In this document: positions 9,983 to 19,747 of the stretch, piece after piece
Numbering within the stretch: the stretch's first letter is position 1
Layout: every line of letters begins with the position of its first letter
NCBI GenBank assembly: GCA_947456815.1
Contig: CANGTL010000018.1
Coordinates: 1-51,536, forward strand
Length of the DNA: 51,536 bases
Reading direction: 5' to 3'
DNA from: Flavobacteriaceae bacterium
GTDB lineage: Bacteria; Bacteroidota; Bacteroidia; Flavobacteriales; Flavobacteriaceae
Notes under the pieces: generated by a model
What the model saw: the letters and a program-made list of their open reading frames with translations, nothing else
Told to the model about the DNA's origin: nothing
Database searches by the model: none
Translations under genes and position numbers: made by a program

Positions 9983-11224
9983 ATGTCAGTTTTAAGGGGT
10001 AAGAAAATATTGCTGGGTGTATCTGGCGGAATTGCCGCCTATAAAACTGCTCATTTGGTGAGACTTTTTATAAAAGCTGGAGCGCAAATTCAAGTAATTA
10101 TGACTCCAGCTTCTAAAGATTTTGTTACTCCATTAACTTTATCAACGCTGTCCAAGAATCCAGTGCATTCAAGCTTCTTCAAGGACGAAGATGACCCGAG
10201 CCTGAGTGGCGAACAGGCGAAGCAAAATTCACAATGGAACAATCACGTTGAACTTGCATTATGGGCAGATCTTATGCTCATAGCTCCAGCCACGGCCAAT
10301 ACCTTATCTAAAATGGCAAATGGTAACTGCGACAATCTTCTAATTGCCACTTATTTATCTGCGAAATGTCCGGTGTTTTTTGCCCCAGCGATGGATTTGG
10401 ATATGTACAAACATCCGTCGACAGTTTCGACTTTCAAAGCCCTTCACCAATTCGGAAATACAATAATTCCAGCAGAATCAGGTGAGTTAGCAAGTGGATT
10501 ATCTGGCGAAGGACGAATGGCAGAACCAGAGAATATTATTGCATTTCTTGAGGCAGATATTGAAAGTAACCTACCCCTTAAAGGGAAGAAAATACTAATT
10601 ACAGCTGGGCCAACTTATGAAGCGATTGACCCTGTTCGTTTTATAGGCAATCATTCCTCAGGAAAAATGGGATTTGACATTGCAGAATGCGCATCGAGAA
10701 TGGGTGCAGAAGTTACATTAATTACTGGTCCCTCTCATCTAGATACGAAAGACGCCAACATTTCCGTTAATCGAATAGTTTCAGCTCAAGAAATGTATGA
10801 TTCATGCCACAAATACTATAATGACGCTGATATCGTTATTTGCGCAGCAGCGGTAGCAGATTACAGACCTACTTTTGTTGCTGATCAGAAAATAAAGAAA
10901 GCGGATGATACGCTAACTATAGAACTAGAGAAAACTAAAGACATATTAGCCTCACTAGGACACTTAAAGAAAAATCAATATCTGGTAGGTTTTGCCTTAG
11001 AGACAAATAATGAAATTGAAAATGCGAAGTTGAAAATTCAGAAAAAAAACTTAGATTTGATTGTTCTAAATTCGTTGCAAGATAAAGGAGCAGGGTTTGG
11101 AAAAGATACAAACAAAGTAACCTTTATCGATAAAGACTTTGTGATAGAGGCAATGGATTTAAAGTCAAAAGAAGAAGTGGCGCAAGACATTATTAATAAA
11201 ATAATCAAACAATATCATGTATAA
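9983..11224 (+). CDS. coaBC: Bifunctional phosphopantothenoylcysteine decarboxylase/synthetase
   Basis: A 413-residue two-domain enzyme for two consecutive steps of coenzyme A synthesis. The N-terminal flavin-dependent decarboxylase (CoaC, residues 1 to about 190) has the FMN-binding GVSGGIAAYK, the catalytic His88 in NNHVEL, PATANT, and Cys116 in NGNCDN. The C-terminal synthetase (CoaB, from about 195) starts with ITAGPTYEAIDPVR and GNHSSGKMG and includes AAAVADYRP. A short acidic/Gln-rich insertion lies at about 68-84, before the catalytic His. The stop overlaps the next gene by 8 bases. Confidence 0.97.
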   Translation: MSVLRGKKILLGVSGGIAAYKTAHLVRLFIKAGAQIQVIMTPASKDFVTPLTLSTLSKNPVHSSFFKDEDDPSLSGEQAKQNSQWNNHVELALWADLMLIAPATANTLSKMANGNCDNLLIATYLSAKCPVFFAPAMDLDMYKHPSTVSTFKALHQFGNTIIPAESGELASGLSGEGRMAEPENIIAFLEADIESNLPLKGKKILITAGPTYEAIDPVRFIGNHSSGKMGFDIAECASRMGAEVTLITGPSHLDTKDANISVNRIVSAQEMYDSCHKYYNDADIVICAAAVADYRPTFVADQKIKKADDTLTIELEKTKDILASLGHLKKNQYLVGFALETNNEIENAKLKIQKKNLDLIVLNSLQDKGAGFGKDTNKVTFIDKDFVIEAMDLKSKEEVAQDIINKIIKQYHV

Positions 11225-12104
11225 GAAATTCTTAATTGTTTTTATTTTTATAGTAGGTAGTGCTACTGCTCAAGAATTAAATTGTACCGTTAAAGTTAAT
11301 TTCGAGCAGGTTGCCGGAAGTAACAATCAGGTTTTTAAAACAATGGAAACGGCTTTGACTGATTTTGTAAATAAGACCAGCTGGAGCAGTCTCAAAGTGA
11401 AAAACAATGAGCGAATCAATTGCTCTATGTTTATCAACATTAACGAATACAATACCAATCAATTCAAAGCAAGTATACAAGTTGGTTCTTCCAGACCTAT
11501 TTACAATTCTATGTATTCTTCCCCAATCTTCAATTATAATGACAAGGATTTTAATTTTGAGTATACCGAATTTCAATTGTTGAATTTTAACCCAAATTCA
11601 TTTGATTCTAATTTGGTTTCTGTAATTGCGTTCTATTGTCAAATTATTATTGGAATGGATGCAGATTCGTACAAATTAGATGGTGGAATTCCTTATTACG
11701 AAGCTGCTCAAGAAATTTGCAATGTGGCACAATCAGGAGGATATAAAGGATGGAATCAAGGCGATACCAATCAGAATCGATATTGGTTGGTAAACAATTT
11801 ATTATCTAATACATTCAGTCAGTACAGAGATGCTTTATATATTTACCATTTTGAAGGATTAGATCAAATGAATAAGGATTTGAAATTGGGTAAAGAGAAG
11901 ATTATTGAAGCAGTTTCTAAATTATCTAATATGGAAGTGAATCGCCCTAACTCATTTTTGACGAGAATATTTTTTGATGCAAAATCAGATGAAATTGTTT
12001 CAATTTTTACTGGCGGTCCTACTGTTGACAATGAAAGTTTAGTGAATAAACTCTATACGATTTCTCCGATGAATTCTAGTAAATGGTCTGAGATAAAGTT
12101 ATAG
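11217..12104 (+). CDS. porD: DUF4835 protein, probable T9SS component PorD
   Basis: A 295-residue exported protein with a classical signal peptide (cleavage likely near TAQ, residue 18). It belongs to the DUF4835 family, which is restricted to Bacteroidota and, as I recall, is annotated as the type IX secretion protein PorD. Conserved-looking features are the N-terminal LNCTVKVN and the central FYCQIIIGMDADSY. It overlaps coaBC by 8 bases, so translation is coupled. Four T9SS cargo genes in the same window fit with an active secretion system. The family assignment is firmer than the porD name. Confidence 0.8.
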   Translation: MYKKFLIVFIFIVGSATAQELNCTVKVNFEQVAGSNNQVFKTMETALTDFVNKTSWSSLKVKNNERINCSMFININEYNTNQFKASIQVGSSRPIYNSMYSSPIFNYNDKDFNFEYTEFQLLNFNPNSFDSNLVSVIAFYCQIIIGMDADSYKLDGGIPYYEAAQEICNVAQSGGYKGWNQGDTNQNRYWLVNNLLSNTFSQYRDALYIYHFEGLDQMNKDLKLGKEKIIEAVSKLSNMEVNRPNSFLTRIFFDAKSDEIVSIFTGGPTVDNESLVNKLYTISPMNSSKWSEIKL

Positions 12105-12153
12105 TTCATTTGCATCTGCTGTCAATCGATTTTACTTAGTTCAATTTCCACCC

Positions 12154-13806
12154 ATGATACAATCACTTTCTATCAACAATTTTGCTTTGATTGAAAAATT
12201 ACACATTGACTTTTCAGGTGGATTTTCAATAATTACAGGTGAAACAGGTGCTGGAAAGTCGATATTATTAGGAGCTTTAGGGATGGTTTTAGGCCGTAGA
12301 GCTGATTTAACTTCGTTGAAAAATAAGGACGAAAAATGCGTAATTGAAGCTCATTTTCATATTTCGAATTATAATCTAAAGCACTACTTTGAAAGCAATG
12401 ATTTGGATTATGAAGAAATGACAATCCTTCGCCGAGAGGTTTTGCCAAGCGGTAAATCGAGGGCTTTCATAAATGATACTCCTGTTAATTTACAAGAATT
12501 ACAAGATTTAAGCGAGCACCTGATTGATGTACATTCACAACATCAAACGCAAGAATTATCTCAAAATAACTACCAGTTTCAAATAATTGATGCAGTAGCT
12601 TCTAATGCAAGTCTCATAGAAGATTTTAGCGGGCATTTACGTCAATTGAAAAAAAACACTGCAGAAGCAGAAGCACTTAAGCTTGAGCTACAGCGCCTTC
12701 GCAAGGAAGAAGATTACGCTTCTTTTTTATTGCAGGAACTTCAGACAATTTCTCTAAAGTCGATTGATCAAGCTAATTTGGAGCAGCAATTTGAAGAATT
12801 GAGTAACGTTGAGTTTATTAAGGAGCATCTTAACAAAGCCATAGTATTGGCAAATGAGGAGCAGTATGGCGTATTTCATCTGCTCAATGAAATGAAAGCA
12901 TCCATTCAGAAAGTATCTGGTTTTTCAAGCACTTTTCAAATTTTGTATGAGCGAGTCAATTCGGTTTCGATTGAGCTAAAAGACAGCATTGACGAATTAA
13001 GTAGAAAAGAAAGTAATCTAATTCATAATCCAGAGAATCTGCAAGCAATTAATCTACAGTTGCAGCAATTATACACACTTCAGAAGAAACATCAAGTTAA
13101 TTCTACAGATGAATTGCTTCAGTTACAAGAGAAATTGGAAGCACAAGTAAATTCGTATGCTGAGATTGAAGAAAAAATCTTACTATTGGAAAAGCAAATA
13201 AATGAAACGACCACTATTCTGGATAAAATAGCGGAGAAGATGCATCAAAATAGAAAAGATGCGATTCCTGTACTTACTTCAAAATGGATTGAGATTTTAT
13301 CGCAACTTGGAATGCCGAATGTCAGATTTAGGATTGAACTGAAACCATCTGCTAATTATTTCAGCAATGGAAAAGATGAAATTGAGTTTTTGTTTTCTGC
13401 GAATAAAGGTTCAGATTTTGGATTGCTAAAGAAAGTTGCTTCTGGAGGTGAGATGTCTAGAATTATGCTAGCCACAAAGTCAATCCTTGCAAATTACTCT
13501 AAATTACCGACAATAATTTTTGATGAAATTGATACTGGCGTCTCTGGTGAGATTGCCAACAAAATGAGCGATATCATGAAGCAAATGAGTCAATCTATGC
13601 AAGTTCTTGCCATTACACATTTGCCGCAAATTGCCGCTAAAGGTGATTCGCATTTTAAAGTATTTAAGACCGTTAAAAACGAACACACACATACAGAAAT
13701 AAAGCAACTTACTCAAGAAGAAAGAATTATAGAAATTGCGCAGATGCTTTCAGGAATTGATGTTTCTGAGTCTGCTTTAAATCATGCAAAGTCATTACTA
13801 AACTAA
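12154..13806 (+). CDS. recN: DNA repair protein RecN
   Basis: A 550-residue SMC-like ATPase of double-strand break repair, of normal length. Walker A GETGAGKS is at residues 29-36. The middle is a long antiparallel coiled coil rich in Leu, Glu and Gln (about 150-370). The C-terminal half holds the signature ASGGEMSRIML and Walker B IIFDEIDTGVSG, followed by THLPQIA. It is the last gene of the bamD group, 49 bases after porD. Confidence 0.97.
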   Translation: MIQSLSINNFALIEKLHIDFSGGFSIITGETGAGKSILLGALGMVLGRRADLTSLKNKDEKCVIEAHFHISNYNLKHYFESNDLDYEEMTILRREVLPSGKSRAFINDTPVNLQELQDLSEHLIDVHSQHQTQELSQNNYQFQIIDAVASNASLIEDFSGHLRQLKKNTAEAEALKLELQRLRKEEDYASFLLQELQTISLKSIDQANLEQQFEELSNVEFIKEHLNKAIVLANEEQYGVFHLLNEMKASIQKVSGFSSTFQILYERVNSVSIELKDSIDELSRKESNLIHNPENLQAINLQLQQLYTLQKKHQVNSTDELLQLQEKLEAQVNSYAEIEEKILLLEKQINETTTILDKIAEKMHQNRKDAIPVLTSKWIEILSQLGMPNVRFRIELKPSANYFSNGKDEIEFLFSANKGSDFGLLKKVASGGEMSRIMLATKSILANYSKLPTIIFDEIDTGVSGEIANKMSDIMKQMSQSMQVLAITHLPQIAAKGDSHFKVFKTVKNEHTHTEIKQLTQEERIIEIAQMLSGIDVSESALNHAKSLLN

Positions 13807-13814
13807 TTTTTAGA

Positions 13815-13822
13815 TATATTTG
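13815..13822 (+). promoter_or_regulatory. Candidate -7 element for fabV
   Basis: TATATTTG matches the Bacteroidota -7 consensus and lies about 57 bases before the fabV start codon. No TTG is visible at the right distance upstream, so support is partial. Confidence 0.35.
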
Positions 13823-13878
13823 TGCTATACTTTTTCTAGTGATCAGTTGTTTTTCCAATTACTAATAAAATTTAAGAT

Positions 13879-15072
13879 ATGATTATTGAACCAAGAATGC
13901 GAGGCTTTATTTGTTTGACATCTCACCCAAAAGGATGCGCTCAAAATGTAAAAAATCAGATTGATTATATTAAATCAAAAGGTGCAATTTCGGGACCAAA
14001 GAAAGTGTTGGTCATTGGAGCATCAACAGGGTTTGGACTAGCCTCGAGAATCACTAGTGCTTTCGGATCTAACGCTGCAACTATTGGTGTTTTTTTTGAG
14101 AAATCTGCCTCTGAAGGAAAAACGGCATCGCCAGGTTGGTATAATTCGGCAGCTTTTGAAAATGAGGCTCACCAAGCGGGTTTGTACGCTAAAAGCATCA
14201 ACGGAGACGCTTTCTCCAAGGAAATTAAACAACAAACTGTAGATCTGATAAAAGCAGATCTAGGTCAAGTTGATTTAGTAATTTACAGCTTAGCTTCTCC
14301 TGTCAGAATGCATCCTGAGACAGGCGTATTATATCGTTCTTCCTTAAAGCCAATTGGAGCAACTTTTACAAATAAGACCGTCGATTTTCATACCGGAAAT
14401 GTTTCTCAAGTTTCTATAGAGCCTGCCAATCAAGAAGATATAGACAATACTGTTGTGGTAATGGGAGGTGAGGATTGGTCAATGTGGATAGACGAATTGA
14501 AAAATGCGAATGTCTTAGCGCCTGGAGCTACAACAATTGCTTATTCCTATATTGGCCCTTCGGTTACTGAAGCGGTCTATAGAAAAGGTACAATCGGGAA
14601 AGCTAAGGATCACCTTGAAGCAACTGCTTTTACAATTACTGATAATTTGGTGTCAATTGGAGGAAAGGCCTATGTTTCTGTTAATAAAGCTTTGGTTACT
14701 CAAGCAAGTTCCGCTATTCCAGTAATTCCACTTTATATCTCCTTGCTTTATAAAATCATGAAAGCAAAGGGTATTCATGAAGGTTGTATAGAGCAAATTC
14801 AAAGATTATTCAGCGAACGCTTATATATAGGAGCTACAGTTCCGACCGACGACAAAGGAAGAATACGAATTGACGATTGGGAAATGCGAGAAGACGTTCA
14901 AGAGCAAGTAGCCAAATTATGGTCACAGGCAACTACTGAATCTTTGCCTGAAATAGGAGATTTGGCTGGTTACAAGCAAGACTTCTTAAATCTTTTCGGT
15001 TTTGGATTTGATGGAGTAGATTATCTAGCAGATGAAAAAGAGATAGTTGCAATTTCAAGCATCACTACATAA
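13879..15072 (+). CDS. fabV: Trans-2-enoyl-CoA/enoyl-ACP reductase FabV
   Basis: A 397-residue NADH-dependent reductase of the FabV/Ter family, larger than FabI. It reduces the trans-2 double bond in the last step of fatty acid elongation. The N-terminus has MIIEPRMRGFICLT and SHPKGC; the dinucleotide-binding motif is VIGASTGFG at about 46-53. The catalytic pair fits the family spacing Tyr-x8-Lys: Tyr234 and Lys243. No fabI-like gene is in view. FabV enzymes are often insensitive to triclosan; that is family knowledge, not shown here. It is transcribed alone between recN and the T9SS cargo genes. Confidence 0.95.
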   Translation: MIIEPRMRGFICLTSHPKGCAQNVKNQIDYIKSKGAISGPKKVLVIGASTGFGLASRITSAFGSNAATIGVFFEKSASEGKTASPGWYNSAAFENEAHQAGLYAKSINGDAFSKEIKQQTVDLIKADLGQVDLVIYSLASPVRMHPETGVLYRSSLKPIGATFTNKTVDFHTGNVSQVSIEPANQEDIDNTVVVMGGEDWSMWIDELKNANVLAPGATTIAYSYIGPSVTEAVYRKGTIGKAKDHLEATAFTITDNLVSIGGKAYVSVNKALVTQASSAIPVIPLYISLLYKIMKAKGIHEGCIEQIQRLFSERLYIGATVPTDDKGRIRIDDWEMREDVQEQVAKLWSQATTESLPEIGDLAGYKQDFLNLFGFGFDGVDYLADEKEIVAISSITT

Positions 15073-15223
15073 ATTACACTTTACAGAATTTTCATTCAAT
15101 GGCTTAGATTTTATGCGATTGTAAACAATTGTTAAAAAATAATTCATTTTATGAATAGATAATTCATTTCTTCAAGTTATTTTTTATACTTTTAACGTAT
15201 TATTAACTAAAAAAACTTTAGGA

Positions 15224-16960
15224 ATGAAAAAAATTACTTTTAATGTCTTTTTTTGGTGTGCAATTCTTTGCTCAATTGTGTCTGAAGCACAATGTTTGAC
15301 TGCTGGTTTTGGACAGTGGCCTACCGCAACTTACACGCCGACTACTTGTAATGGTATTGCAAGTAATAATATTACTGGAGCAGGATATGCGGGAGAGTAT
15401 TCTAGCGTAAACGTGACTTCTGGAGAAACGTATACTTTCAAGAGTTCGATCGCTACTGATTACATTACCATTAGTACCGATGATGGAGTATCTGCGGTTG
15501 CAAATGGAGTTACTCCATTAACATGGGTTTCAGATTTCACCGGTGCACTGCGTTTTTACACCCATGCAGATGAATTGTGCACAGAGAATAATACTGCGCG
15601 AACTCGTTCAATTGTATGTGGAATCCCTGCGTGTACGTTGGGTGCAATTACTTTTACTAAAGTTTCAAACTGTCCAGATGCAACTTTTAATGTAACAGCT
15701 GACATTACGGATGTTGGTTCTTCAACAGGATACACAATCACAGACAATCAAGGTGGCGCTCCACAATCTAGCGACATTGGGTTATTGACTTTTGGACCTT
15801 ATGCAAACGGATTGTCTGTTGTTTTGACTGCTGTTCCTAGTGACTCTCCAGATTGTACAATTGTTAGTTTAGCACAAACGCAAGCAGCCTGCCCCGCGTT
15901 AAACGATAATTTTGCAGATGCGATTGCAGTTACTTGCGGTAGTAATTACACTGGTAGTACAGTTGGTTCAACATTAGATGAAGATAGTGCACCAGATGGT
16001 TTTGGAGCTGATATGGATGCACCAAATGTATGGTATTCTTATACAGGTTCTGGTTTTGAGGAAACTGTTACGCTAAATCTATGCAACTCTGCTTATGATA
16101 GTTCAGTACTAGTATACACAGGAACTTCTGGAAGTTTGGCATTGGTTGCGGCTAATGATGATGATGCTACATGTGGCCCTACTTTAACCTTGCGGTCACG
16201 AGTTAATTTTGTTTCTGATGGTACAAGTACATATTACATTGCAATTGAAGGTTATAATGTAGGAAGCACAGGAGCTTATACAATGGATGTAACTTGCGCT
16301 GGTGTTACGCCTCCTGCGGTAGCCAATCAAACTTGCGTAAGTGCATTGGCTTTAGAAATCAATAATATTGATTTTGAGTCTGATAATTCATTTGGTGATG
16401 TAAGTCCTGAAGTGCCAACTTGCGATTTATTTGGTTCCGTACAAGATGTTTGGTTTTCATTTATTGCACCAACAGAAGGAACAGTTGACTGCACAGTTAC
16501 AAATGGAACAATGACCTCTTCTAATTTTAATATTCACTCTGGAGCTTGTGGTGCGTTGACTGCTGTCGCAGGTGCTTGTAATTCTAATTTGGTTGCGGCT
16601 ACTACAGAATCTTTAACAGGTTTAACTGCTGGAGAAACTTATTATGTTCAAGTATGGAGTAATTTTGCCGAACAAGGAACATTTAATTTAAGATTGTCGA
16701 ATCCATCTTTGGGAACTTCGAGTTTTGATTCATCTGTTTTTGAGACGTATCCAAACCCTGTAGATAATATCTTAAATATCTCATTTAATAAGAATATTAA
16801 GACGGTTCAAGTATATAATATTGTAGGGCAAGAAGTTCTTGCTAAAACTTCAACAAGTACAATTTCTCAGATTGACATGTCTTCTCTACCTAATGGAATT
16901 TATTTAGTGAAAGTTTTTGCTGATAACCAAATTAAGACTATTAAGATTGTAAAAGAATAA
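15224..16960 (+). CDS. T9SS-secreted multidomain protein (cargo 1)
   Basis: A 578-residue exported protein with signal peptide MKKITFNVFFWCAIL. Regions in order: an N-terminal domain at about 24-130 with SGETYTFKSS and DYITISTDDG; a second beta domain at about 135-225 (TVTADIT-like); two pre-peptidase C-terminal-like beta domains at about 228-365 and 370-500 (NVWYSYTGSG, DVWFSFIAPTEG); and a T9SS type A sorting domain over the last 75 residues (ETYPNPV, NGIYLVKV). Several Cys residues suggest disulfides in the secreted form. The first 220 residues are paralogous to the next gene. No enzymatic motif is visible; an adhesin or surface role is likely but unproven. Confidence 0.85.
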   Translation: MKKITFNVFFWCAILCSIVSEAQCLTAGFGQWPTATYTPTTCNGIASNNITGAGYAGEYSSVNVTSGETYTFKSSIATDYITISTDDGVSAVANGVTPLTWVSDFTGALRFYTHADELCTENNTARTRSIVCGIPACTLGAITFTKVSNCPDATFNVTADITDVGSSTGYTITDNQGGAPQSSDIGLLTFGPYANGLSVVLTAVPSDSPDCTIVSLAQTQAACPALNDNFADAIAVTCGSNYTGSTVGSTLDEDSAPDGFGADMDAPNVWYSYTGSGFEETVTLNLCNSAYDSSVLVYTGTSGSLALVAANDDDATCGPTLTLRSRVNFVSDGTSTYYIAIEGYNVGSTGAYTMDVTCAGVTPPAVANQTCVSALALEINNIDFESDNSFGDVSPEVPTCDLFGSVQDVWFSFIAPTEGTVDCTVTNGTMTSSNFNIHSGACGALTAVAGACNSNLVAATTESLTGLTAGETYYVQVWSNFAEQGTFNLRLSNPSLGTSSFDSSVFETYPNPVDNILNISFNKNIKTVQVYNIVGQEVLAKTSTSTISQIDMSSLPNGIYLVKVFADNQIKTIKIVKE

Positions 16961-16981
16961 TTATTACTTTGAAATGAAATT

Positions 16982-17008
16982 AAGCCACCTTTGGGTGGCT
17001 TTTTTTTG
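16982..17008 (+). terminator. Terminator after T9SS cargo 1
   Basis: AAGCCACC and GGTGGCTT form an 8-bp stem around TTTG, followed by a T run. Confidence 0.9.
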
Positions 17009-17054
17009 AATTAAATTGTACTTTAGCATCATATTAACTTATAACAATAATAGA

Positions 17055-19631
17055 ATGAAAAAAATTACTTTCAAAATCTTTTTTGTTTGTGTGCTTTTTA
17101 CCTCTCTAGTGAGCACTGGACAATGTTTAACGTCTGTAAATGGTCTATACCCAGCAGCTACTTTTACACCGACATGCAATAGCGTTGACCCCAATGTAAT
17201 TGCTACAAATTCATGGGCAGGCGAGTTTTCAAATGTTAATGTGATAGCTGGCGAAACATATACTTTCGCAAGTTCTAATCCGACGGATTATATTACCATT
17301 AGTACAGATGATGGGGCAACCGCAAGTACTTTTGGTGTCACGCCAATTACTTGGACTTCTGATGTAACAGGAGTTATTCGCTATTATCTTCACTTGAGTG
17401 ATCAATGCGGTGAAGATCAAGTTGCTAGAGTTCGTACAATTGCATGTGGTACGCCTCCATGCGTTCAGCCGCAAGTTTCTTTTAACAAAACATTTGATTG
17501 CAACACATTGACTTTTGAAGTTACAGCGGATATTACAGATTTAGGATCTGCTTCAACAATCACAGTAACAGATAACCAATCTAGTCCATCACAATCCGTT
17601 TCTTCAACAGGCATAGTAACTTTTGGACCGTACGCTTTTGGTTTATCAGTTGTGCTTACAGCTACAAATGATGATACACCAATTTGCAATGTTGTTAGTG
17701 ACGCGCAATCTGTAACAGCTTGTCCTCCTACAAATGACGAATGTGCAGATGCTGTTGTAATTAATTGCGGGGATGTATTAACAAATCAAAGTACAGATGG
17801 CGCTACAGGTGGCACTCCAACGTCTTGTGTTGGAACCATTGGGGATGATATCTGGTATACATTTGCTGGTGACGGCCAAGCGATCACATTAACTGCTACT
17901 TCAACAAATGGTGAAGGACCACAAGTGGAAGTATATGAAAGTACAGACGGTTCTTGTGCAGGATTTACACCAGGTACTTGCTTTGCAAGTGCTGGAACAG
18001 GAGATGTAATTACCGCAGTAACTTTCGTTTCCGAGGCAGGAAAAACATATTATACTCACATTGGAAGCTGGATAAATGGTGACCCAGCTGTAGTTTTTGA
18101 TTTAGCTGTTACTTGCGAAGCACCACCAACACCACCAGCAAATGACGATTGTTCTGGTGCAGAATCTTTAACAATTAATCCTGATACAAGTTGCACTGTT
18201 GTTACTCCGGGTACAATTGCAGGTGCAACAGCATCGGGCGTAGATGGAGCAGCTTGCGGCGGAACTGAAGATGACGATGTTTGGTATTCCTTTGTGGCAG
18301 AGAATCCATCGCAAATTGTGTCACTTAATAATGTAGCAGGATCTACAACTGATCTTTATCATTCATTATGGTCAGGAGATTGTGGTACTTTAACATTGGT
18401 TCCTAACTCTTGTTCAGATGCAAATACTAGCACACCTTCTGGTTTAGTAATCGGACAAACTTACTACTTAAGAGTATATTCTTTTGGTGCGACGCCATTA
18501 CAAAACTCAACTTTTGATGTTTGCATCGGGACGCCGCCAGCAGCGCCAGTGAATGATGAATGTGATGGTGCAATTGCCTTATCAGTAAATCCTGATGATA
18601 GTTGTACTTCATTTGAATCTGGAACAGTTCAAAGCGCTACTGCTTCTCCAGCAGAAACTTCTTGTACAGGAACAGAAGATGATGACGTTTGGTATTCATT
18701 CGTTGCTACAGATGTTTTACAAACAATTAAGTTGAGTAATATCGTTGGATTGTCAACAGCTTTAGGTTCATCTGTATGGTCAGGTGATTGCGCTTCTTTA
18801 ACGTTAGTGCCAGGTTCATGTTCAACTTCAAATCTTAGAACAGTAACTGGTCTTACTGCTGGTGATACTTACTATGTTAGAGTATTCACAACAACGGCAA
18901 CTACAGGTCAAAATACAACCTTTGATATTTGTATAGGCACACCACCACCACCACCAGCCAATGATGATTGTACTGCAGCTATTGAAATTACTCCTGGTGG
19001 AACTATTTCAAGTTTTCCAGTTGTTGGATCCACCGTCAGTGCAACTAATACAGTAGGACTTCCAACCTTGACTTGTGTACCTACTAATCGCTCTAATGAT
19101 GTTTGGTATAGTGTAGTCGTTCCTGATTCAGGTTCACTTACAATCGAAACAAATCCAACAACAGGTACAGTAATGACTGATACGGTAATAACAATTTTTA
19201 GTGGTACATGTGGTTCTCTTGTAGAAGTAGGTTGTGATGATGATTCTTCAGCTTCAGGAGCATTCTCTTTAAAAGCATTAACTGGTTTAACACCAGGTTC
19301 TACACTATATATTGGAGTTTGGAGATATGGAACAACATTAGATGGTGAATTCCAAATTTCAGCTTATGATGCTTCTTTACTTAGCAACACAACTTTTGAT
19401 AGTGATAGCTTTAAGTCTTATCCAAATCCAGTTATTGACATTTTGAATTTGTCTTATAATAAAACTATTACAAATGTTGCTGTATTCAATTTGCTAGGAC
19501 AAAAAGTGATGACTACTGCTAGCAATGCAAATCAAACACAAATTGATATGTCTCATTTGTCAACAGGAACTTACTTAGTAAAAGTGACTGCGGACAATGA
19601 AGTTAAAACAATAAAAGTAGTAAAAGACTAA
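17055..19631 (+). CDS. T9SS-secreted multidomain protein (cargo 2)
   Basis: An 858-residue exported protein. The frame is open from 17016, but the signal peptide MKKITFKIFFVCVLF begins at 17055, in register with its two neighbours. The first 215 residues repeat the two N-terminal domains of cargo 1 (CLTS, AGETYTFASS, DYITISTDDG, ACPP). Four pre-peptidase-like modules follow, from about residues 220, 362, 499 and 635, each opening with a NDE/DC motif, containing DDVWYSFV or a variant, and separated by Pro-rich linkers (PPTPP, PPAAP, PPPPP). The last 75 residues are a T9SS type A sorting domain (KSYPNPV, STGTYLVKV). Modules 2 and 3 are most alike. A secreted or cell-surface binding protein is likely; no catalytic signature is seen. 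Confidence 0.85.
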   Translation: MKKITFKIFFVCVLFTSLVSTGQCLTSVNGLYPAATFTPTCNSVDPNVIATNSWAGEFSNVNVIAGETYTFASSNPTDYITISTDDGATASTFGVTPITWTSDVTGVIRYYLHLSDQCGEDQVARVRTIACGTPPCVQPQVSFNKTFDCNTLTFEVTADITDLGSASTITVTDNQSSPSQSVSSTGIVTFGPYAFGLSVVLTATNDDTPICNVVSDAQSVTACPPTNDECADAVVINCGDVLTNQSTDGATGGTPTSCVGTIGDDIWYTFAGDGQAITLTATSTNGEGPQVEVYESTDGSCAGFTPGTCFASAGTGDVITAVTFVSEAGKTYYTHIGSWINGDPAVVFDLAVTCEAPPTPPANDDCSGAESLTINPDTSCTVVTPGTIAGATASGVDGAACGGTEDDDVWYSFVAENPSQIVSLNNVAGSTTDLYHSLWSGDCGTLTLVPNSCSDANTSTPSGLVIGQTYYLRVYSFGATPLQNSTFDVCIGTPPAAPVNDECDGAIALSVNPDDSCTSFESGTVQSATASPAETSCTGTEDDDVWYSFVATDVLQTIKLSNIVGLSTALGSSVWSGDCASLTLVPGSCSTSNLRTVTGLTAGDTYYVRVFTTTATTGQNTTFDICIGTPPPPPANDDCTAAIEITPGGTISSFPVVGSTVSATNTVGLPTLTCVPTNRSNDVWYSVVVPDSGSLTIETNPTTGTVMTDTVITIFSGTCGSLVEVGCDDDSSASGAFSLKALTGLTPGSTLYIGVWRYGTTLDGEFQISAYDASLLSNTTFDSDSFKSYPNPVIDILNLSYNKTITNVAVFNLLGQKVMTTASNANQTQIDMSHLSTGTYLVKVTADNEVKTIKVVKD
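18138..18956 (+). repeat. Tandem coding repeat, about 410 bp x 2
   Basis: Inside cargo 2, the module starting at 18138 is repeated from 18549 with clear protein similarity (TEDDDVWYSFVA and SGDC-SLTLVP in both). A third, more diverged module starts at 18957. Units are 411 and 408 bp, in frame, so copy number could change by recombination without breaking the gene. Confidence 0.7.
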
Positions 19632-19653
19632 TCTCTTTTAGATCAAATGAAGT

Positions 19654-19687
19654 AAAGCCATCTTATTTATAAGATGGCTTTTTTTAT
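19654..19687 (+). terminator. Terminator after T9SS cargo 2
   Basis: AAAGCCATCTT and AAGATGGCTTT form an 11-bp perfect stem around ATTTAT, followed by T residues. Confidence 0.9.
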
Positions 19688-19747
19688 TAGTACCTTTTAC
19701 TATTTTTTTTTAGTACTTTAGACATGTGCTAATAAATATTAATAATT

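Noticed and set aside
18138..18956. CRISPR-like repetition in cargo 2
   Set aside because: The repeats are about 410 bp, in frame and encode homologous protein modules; there are no short identical repeats with unique spacers.
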